NCBI GenBank assembly: GCA_949752745.1
Contig: OX457027.1
Coordinates: 58,823,342-58,887,341, forward strand
Reading direction: 5' to 3'
Origin: Protula sp. h YS-2021
Taxonomy: Eukaryota; Annelida; Polychaeta; Sabellida; Serpulidae
Length of the DNA: 64,000 nt
This document shows, piece by piece, positions 43,950 through 64,000 of this stretch. A model generated the notes under the pieces. That model was not told the origin of the DNA. It made no database searches and saw only the letters and a program-made list of their open reading frames with translations. The position numbers and the translations under genes were made by a program. Within the stretch, counting starts at the first letter, position 1. Every line of letters begins with the position of its first letter.

Positions 43950-44440
43950 GTCATTGCTGTATACGCTACAGTGTATGGCACGTTTTTTGTTGTAGAATCT
44001 ATGTTACTAAAAGTGGTGGTCGTTCAACCGAGCAGGTGGGCGTTTAAGCCAAATGTTTGTAAAGTAAGGGATAGGCGTTTAACTAGGCATGGGCGTTCGG
44101 GCGGTCGAATACTGAATATTTGTGCTATGTTTGTGTTGTACTGCGTCCCATTCCTCTCTTATCGTTATGTTCAAGTTACACCCTTGCCGGCCCCCTTCCT
44201 GTTCCCCCTCCTTTGTGGCATTAATTGCGTAAAGGCATATGCATGTCATGCTTTATCTTAGTTTTGTATCCTCACATCCCCATACCTTCTCATGTTGTAC
44301 TTATTATGTATATGATAGTCTTCGTTGTCCAAGTTGCCAGTAACCAGCAATGGAATTTATTTAGTGTTAAATATGGAACGGTATTGGTAACCATTATTAC
44401 GCATTTGTGAAAGCCGGAAACAGGAAGTAAAAATTTACCT

Positions 44441-44844
44441 GCGTTTTATTGGGCAAGGATAATGTTTCGAAAATGTTTCGGAAACCAGATAATGTTTCTT
44501 GGTTTTTCGATAATGTCTCGAAACATTCTCAAGTGTATCGAGCTTTACATTCAGATAATCTTCCCATAATCCTTTTCTGCGCACCTGCGCGCTATTATCG
44601 CCCAAAAGTGAAACAGTTTTGCTTTACTTACGTCGATTCAGAACTGACATATGACAACTTACAGTAGAAATACAACTATTGACAATAGCAATTCGCAATT
44701 TGGGTTGCTGTCTTCTACAGAGAAAAGCACCAACGCTCCGGCAGCCATTTTTATTTCGAAACATTATCTGAAGTGTTTTATTGGGACATTTTCGAAACAT
44801 TATCTGGATTTATTATTTTTTTTCAGATACGTCCAATAAAACAC
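44441..44844. mobile_element. Inverted-repeat element just upstream of copine exon 1a
   Basis: The left side 'gttttattgggcaaggataa' with 'tgtttcgaaaatg' is mirrored on the right by 'cattttcgaaacattatctg' and 'gtccaataaaac'. Subterminal 'gataatgtttcga' motifs are repeated several times in both orientations. The right edge lies about 25 bp from the ATG at 44,869, so the immediate 5' flank of exon 1a is element-derived. Superfamily is unassigned; no clear target duplication was found. Confidence 0.6.
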
Positions 44845-44868
44845 GGTCTTTGTTTACACAAAACAACG

Positions 44869-59767
<14,899 letters not shown>

Positions 59768-60068
59768 AATAAGGAACTGATTGCGAGGAATACAAGGGAA
59801 GGAGTACAGTGTGACTCGGCTCAAGTGGCTTTCACTTACTGTAATGCGGAAGGCTGGAACAGGTCGAGGTTGTGAGGTTTCCCTGCAGGAAGTGACTATG
59901 ATGTCTGTGGTGGCACTTGACCTTGACCTGCTCCAAGCATCTCAGGCCACCCGCCGATTATTCACTGATTGTCCTGTTTTTTGTTGTTGAAAAAAGAAAA
60001 AAAACCGTGTGGAAAGTCCTAAGTCTAGTCTAGAAACACGGTTTTACAATTTTATGGAAAAAAATAGT

Positions 60069-60167
60069 GGGGGGGGGGGGGGGGGGGGTGGGATTCGAAA
60101 GAGCGAGAAGATTGATCTGGCATAAAATTTCAAGCTGCCTTTCGATCCTAACCCCCCCCCCCCCCCC
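60069..60167 (+). repeat. G20 and C16 tracts in the copine 3' UTR
   Basis: A run of 20 G (60,069-60,088) and a run of 16 C (60,152-60,167) lie 63 bp apart, before the likely poly(A) signal. In the transcript they could pair into a very stable stem. Exact lengths are uncertain because such runs are error-prone. Confidence 0.75.
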
Positions 60168-60253
60168 AACCGCCTCTAACCGCCATTGAGACTAAATGTT
60201 TGGAACAGCGTCTAGGCAAGTTGCCCGATGACATTCGTTCAATATTGTGTGTG

Positions 60254-60259
60254 AATAAA
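60254..60259 (+). promoter_or_regulatory. Probable poly(A) signal of the copine gene
   Basis: This AATAAA lies 487 bp after the copine stop codon. The stop-to-signal stretch has no other exon-like sequence, so a 3' UTR of about 0.5 kb is the simplest model. Confidence 0.55.
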
Positions 60260-62449
60260 AACTGTTGCTCATTATATACATTTATCCTTTTACATTATAT
60301 TTTTCTAATGTTGTTTTAAGCGTTGGTTGTAGCGGTAGTTTTAACTTTACCCCTTTTTCCCCCTATGCCCGTTTTGTAATTGTATATGAACCACTTTACT
60401 GTTAAAAAATGTGTCATTTACAGTTATTATTATTTTCATACGAGCTGATTTATTGCATGTATGATTGAGATATCGAGTTAGAAACACCATTTTCAATATT
60501 TGCAACTACATATTTATCTTTGTGTTATTTATTCCCCACAGGTAGAACCTGTGGGGAATATATGCGATCGACCGCGTGTCTGTCGGTGTGTCGGTCGATC
60601 TGTCATTGAAGAATTTTGACGTGACATGTTTTTATCCAAATACTAGAGTAAAACCGGAATTGGAAATCTTTATGTTAGTTGTGGTAATATTTTACAAATT
60701 AACATCGTAAATTCCATCCATAGCGTAGTCACATACAAAGAACTTGATTGCATTGTGCCAAAACTAATTGCGTGCTGCTGAAACATATAAAGTAAATGCA
60801 TCATTCATCGTTGCCATGTCTGTAGTTTGAACTCGAAGGCCCTCTGTGTTGTGGTCCATGCTGTGTGTTAAACGAGAAGATAAATAATCTGTAGCTTTTT
60901 GTGATTCTGCGATCGGTTAAGTTTTCTTAAATTGTGACAACGATTTTTATTAAAAACATAGAAGTATCGGTGCACAACTCCGAAATTATGCGGTCGACCA
61001 GTGAAATTCAATCTTTCAGCTTAGTCATGTTATGTGTAAAATTGTTCATCAATAGTTTACTGTTTCTTGTAACTGGAAACATTTGCACAACAATGTTATT
61101 TTGGTCTTATGTTTAATCAAGTGTTGAAAGAAATGCGCTTACTCATTGTAGCAGAGTGTTAATCTATGTAATCAAAACTTTCTACCCTACATTGTATGCA
61201 GAGGTGCAAACTTTTATAATACAGTAGGTATTCGATAATTAGAGATATTCTGTATCACGAACTATTTTCCTTGGTCCTACGCCTTATCATTTTGTTTTTT
61301 CTTTTCTACAACTCGACAGATTTGATATCTGAAACAATTTCCGTCGATCATACGAAGGTGGAGTTATCGAATGAACACTGTACTATAGTTATTATTGTTT
61401 GTTGTTAAACTGTTGCTAAACCGTGAAGTAAAGTCTGTTCTGGTGCGTTAAAGCTTTTGTGTTCCAGTTGCAAGAACTTGTTCGAATATGATTGTAAGCT
61501 CATTTCGGCATTTTATGCTTAGATTATGGCTTGTATTTCTTCTGTTAACGATACAGTATGGGCTTTCAGAATGCGACTGTCTTCCTCAGCTGAGTGAGTA
61601 CCAGGTTACTGTTCGCCATAATTTGAAACGCAGTTGAACTGCCGTTTATCTGGGAGCGCGATCGGCTGGCGTCATTTTGTAGTTATCCCTTCCTACTTTG
61701 TATCCCGTGATACGAGGAAAGTAGGTGATACCTCAGAAGGTTTGGTCGATGGTGAAGGCCAGTTATGGAATATCACCATGTAAATTCGATTTGCTTGCTA
61801 TGACGTCACAGGTTGGGGGGAAGCTCATTTAGAAACCCAAACATTCGTGCGATTGTGAACGCACCGTTTTGGAACTTATTCAAAGGCCGCGCTCATTTAG
61901 AACCCAGCAATATTCTTACCACTTGATACTGTGATAACCAACTTCTCTATTTTCAAGCGAATCTCATTTCAGATGATTCCGTTTGCTCTACTTTAGTTTA
62001 TAAATAGTGACCTGAAACGATTCCGTACTGTTATAAATGTTTTTTTTCTCAAAATATTAGATGTTTTTAGGTAGCAAACAAGGGATAGCCATTAGGTTTA
62101 GTTGCTTAACAAAACATCGCATTTGTGCTTAATGTATGAAGTCGACATGTTGCAGAATACCTCAAGAAAATTACTTGATCTTTTACGACCACTTGTTAAA
62201 TATACCGGTTGTTTAAAAATTTTCTACCTTAAGAGTGAGTACCGTGTGCCGTGTTGATACTATTGATTTTAGCCCTTGTTGAATTTAACGTGGAAAATAG
62301 AGTAATTTGTTAATTCATTTTGAATCTTTACTTTTGATTAAAAAATTGTGCTATTTACCGGTTTGTTCTGGAGAAATTTTACACCATCACGTTGTATCTG
62401 CGATAAATCATTGATGTCAATAGTGCTTTGATTGTACCATTGCATTGTG
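60260..62449. other. Downstream intergenic DNA, no gene recognised
   Basis: Only small features are seen. A short reverse-complement fragment of the 'ggggaataaa' repeat lies at 60,531-60,605 (with a GTCGGTGTGTCGGTCGATC tract). An imperfect hairpin cctactttgtatc/gatacgaggaaagtagg lies at 61,692-61,725. ORFs are 60 codons or shorter. Confidence 0.45.
60531..60605 (-). repeat. Truncated fragment of the 'ggggaataaa' dispersed repeat
   Basis: It matches the right end of the copies at 19,305, 20,105 and 23,032 in reverse complement, including 'ggaatatatgcgatcgaccg'. The terminal sequence forms a complete hairpin here, attccccacagg/cctgtggggaat. Confidence 0.75.
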
Positions 62450-62624
62450 CAGTAAAACCTCTCAGTGTGAACACCTTTCAGGCCGGATAAAATAGGCATT
62501 GTATAGAAGAGTTCACTGAAAAGGAGCACATTTCATGATTAATTTTCACAGTTTGAAGAAAATAGTGTTCACTAATTAAGGGCTGATCATATGTTAGGGG
62601 TGTTCACAAACAGAGGCTTTACTG
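62450..62624. mobile_element. 175-bp MITE with CAGTAAA ends
   Basis: Left end cagtaaaacctctcagtgtg and right end ggggtgttcacaaacagagg followed by ctttactg are inverted repeats of about 30 bp with mismatches. The CAGTAAA ends resemble those of the pogo-like copies at 32.6 and 55.1 kb but the rest differs. TA follows the right end; the left flank is TG, so the target duplication is not intact. Confidence 0.7.
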
Positions 62625-62916
62625 TATCATATATTGTTGTTTATGTTATTCAACGACTTATTGTGTGAAATAACCCAGCCAAATATCTGCTGGAATGAAT
62701 TTGGTCAATAAAAAGTCAATAATATAATAATCCGCATTGTTTTTCTTGCGGTGTTGCTTTAATTTTCCTGTAAAATGTGACAGGGAGCATTTTCGTCTAA
62801 ATAAGAAGTTTCGGCTTTGTGGGTTGGTTTTCACGTGGCTGATAAAGATATTTTCATTTCTAGTTTGCTAAATTAAGATTTTAAAAGCCAGGTCAGTACC
62901 CGCCATATTTGTTTTC

Positions 62917-63560
62917 CCCCGCCGCCCTAGCCGGGGGCGGGGGATATAGAAACTCCTCGTGTCCGTCTGTCCGTCCGTTCGCAATCCTCTTTGTCCAGGC
63001 TGTATCTTTGTTATCGTTCCTCAGAGATTAATAAAACCCTACAGCAAGAAAGTACATAACGTGAAGTTGTGCAATGTCAGGTTATTTTTCGATTTTTTCA
63101 AAACATGTAATTTTGGCGATTTTTCGAAAATTTAGACTTTGTTGTTTTTCAGAACATGTTTGTCCAAGCTGTATCTTTGTTACTATTCATCGAAGACCGA
63201 TAAAACTCTACAGGTAGAAAGTATATAAAGTGTAGTTGGTTATTTTTCGATTTCTTCAAAAAAGTGTAATTTTGGCGATTTTTCACAATTTAGACTTTGT
63301 TGTATTTCAGACAAGTTTGTCCAGGCTGTATCTTTGTTACTATTCACCGTAGGCCAATAAAACCTTACAAGTAGAAATTATATAACGTGTAGTTGGGCAG
63401 CGTCAGGTTATTTTTCGATTTCTTCAAAAAATGTAATTTTGGCGATTGTTTAAAATTTTGACTTTTTCACACAAATTTGTCCAGGATGTAGCTTTGTTAC
63501 TATTCACCGTAGACCAATAAAACTCTACAGCTGGAAAGTATATTAAGTATAGTTGTGCAA
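62917..63560 (-). repeat. Hairpin-class element with four ~160-bp units
   Basis: A GC-rich hairpin (tcccccgccg ... gcggggga, 62,917-62,946) is followed by GTCCGTCTGTCCGTCCGTTC. Units marked by 'ttgtccaggctgtatctttg' start at 62,991, 63,160, 63,317 and 63,477 (spacing 169, 157, 160 bp). Each unit also has 'ataaaactctacag' and 'gttatttttcgattt'. A diverged unit near 63,820 suggests the array continues beyond the clear copies. Confidence 0.85.
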
Positions 63561-64000
63561 CGGCTATCCTGATTTAATGTTCAGTTCAGGTCCTGTGGCC
63601 GATATTGCTACCTTTCCTATGTATTATATAGACCATCAGTACCTCTACATGTGGATATAAACTAGCCCACAAGCTGTGACTTTGCCATGGTAGGGAACAC
63701 TTCGTATTTATTAATTTCTATTTCTGTTAAAATGCCCTTCTTATTCAAAGTAACAAGTTTGCTGCGAACAAAGCAAGGTGTAAGCATGCAAACGACGGAG
63801 ATACTTGTTGTAACTGTCTTTATCCAGGCCATATATCTTTGAAACTATTCATCGTTTACTATACCTTAAGGGAAAAAATATATATATAGTGTAGATGAGC
63901 GCGGCGGGCGATGTGCAATCTACGATTGTTTTGTTGTGGTTGTGACCCACGCAGATCCCAACCAAGCAAGCAGATATTAAAGCGATACACAAAATTACGT

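Noticed and set aside
44225..44410. 61-codon ORF just upstream of copine as a leader exon
   Set aside because: It has no donor in a compatible phase leading to exon 2 and no similarity to copine N-termini.
60531..60605. Rho-independent-style terminator from the hairpin attccccacagg/cctgtggggaat
   Set aside because: It is the end of a dispersed repeat seen at three other places in the window, and such terminators do not apply to a eukaryotic gene.

Overview
The window is nuclear DNA from an animal, most likely a marine invertebrate; I cannot name the phylum from sequence alone. The evidence is two intron-rich, GT-AG spliced genes of metazoan families (FAM120 and copine), AT-rich introns full of short non-autonomous transposons, and degraded DIRS-like, LINE, pogo-like and piggyBac-like elements. 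No prokaryotic gene organisation, rRNA, tRNA or CRISPR array was found.

Layout. 1-3,154: two tandem-repeat elements that each end in a hairpin; the second carries a clean TTAA-flanked MITE. 3,155-11,031: no gene seen, but ten exact-length 43-bp units, each with a CACGTG E-box, lie at 5,898-6,327. 11,032-24,405 (minus strand): a FAM120-family gene in 15 coding exons (about 1,235 residues), built as an N-terminal XPG/PIN-like domain, a conserved central region, RGG-rich segments and a Gln/Ala-rich tail. 24,406-44,440: a transposon-dominated divergent intergenic region. It holds a decayed DIRS-like copy (about 25.7-27.7 kb), a minus-strand LINE split by a pogo-like MITE (32.5-35.0 kb) and a heavily rearranged DIRS-like complex with inverted halves (35.3-43.95 kb). 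44,869-59,767 (plus strand): a copine gene of the CPNE5/8/9 type in 17 coding exons. It has two alternative first exons that are phase-compatible and both encode the first strand of C2A. Its 3' UTR probably ends near the AATAAA at 60,254. 60,260-64,000: no gene seen; one MITE and the start of another hairpin-plus-tandem-unit element.

The two genes are transcribed away from each other and nothing suggests joint function: FAM120 proteins are RNA-associated scaffolds and copines are Ca2+-dependent membrane-binding proteins. The most notable non-genic signal is a recurring repeat architecture seen at about seven loci with largely different sequences: tandem units of about 157-194 bp, then a GACGGACAGAC-type tract, then a short GC-rich hairpin 7-21 bp further on. 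I reconstructed all splice junctions by hand from phase, splice consensus and family resemblance; none has transcript support here.
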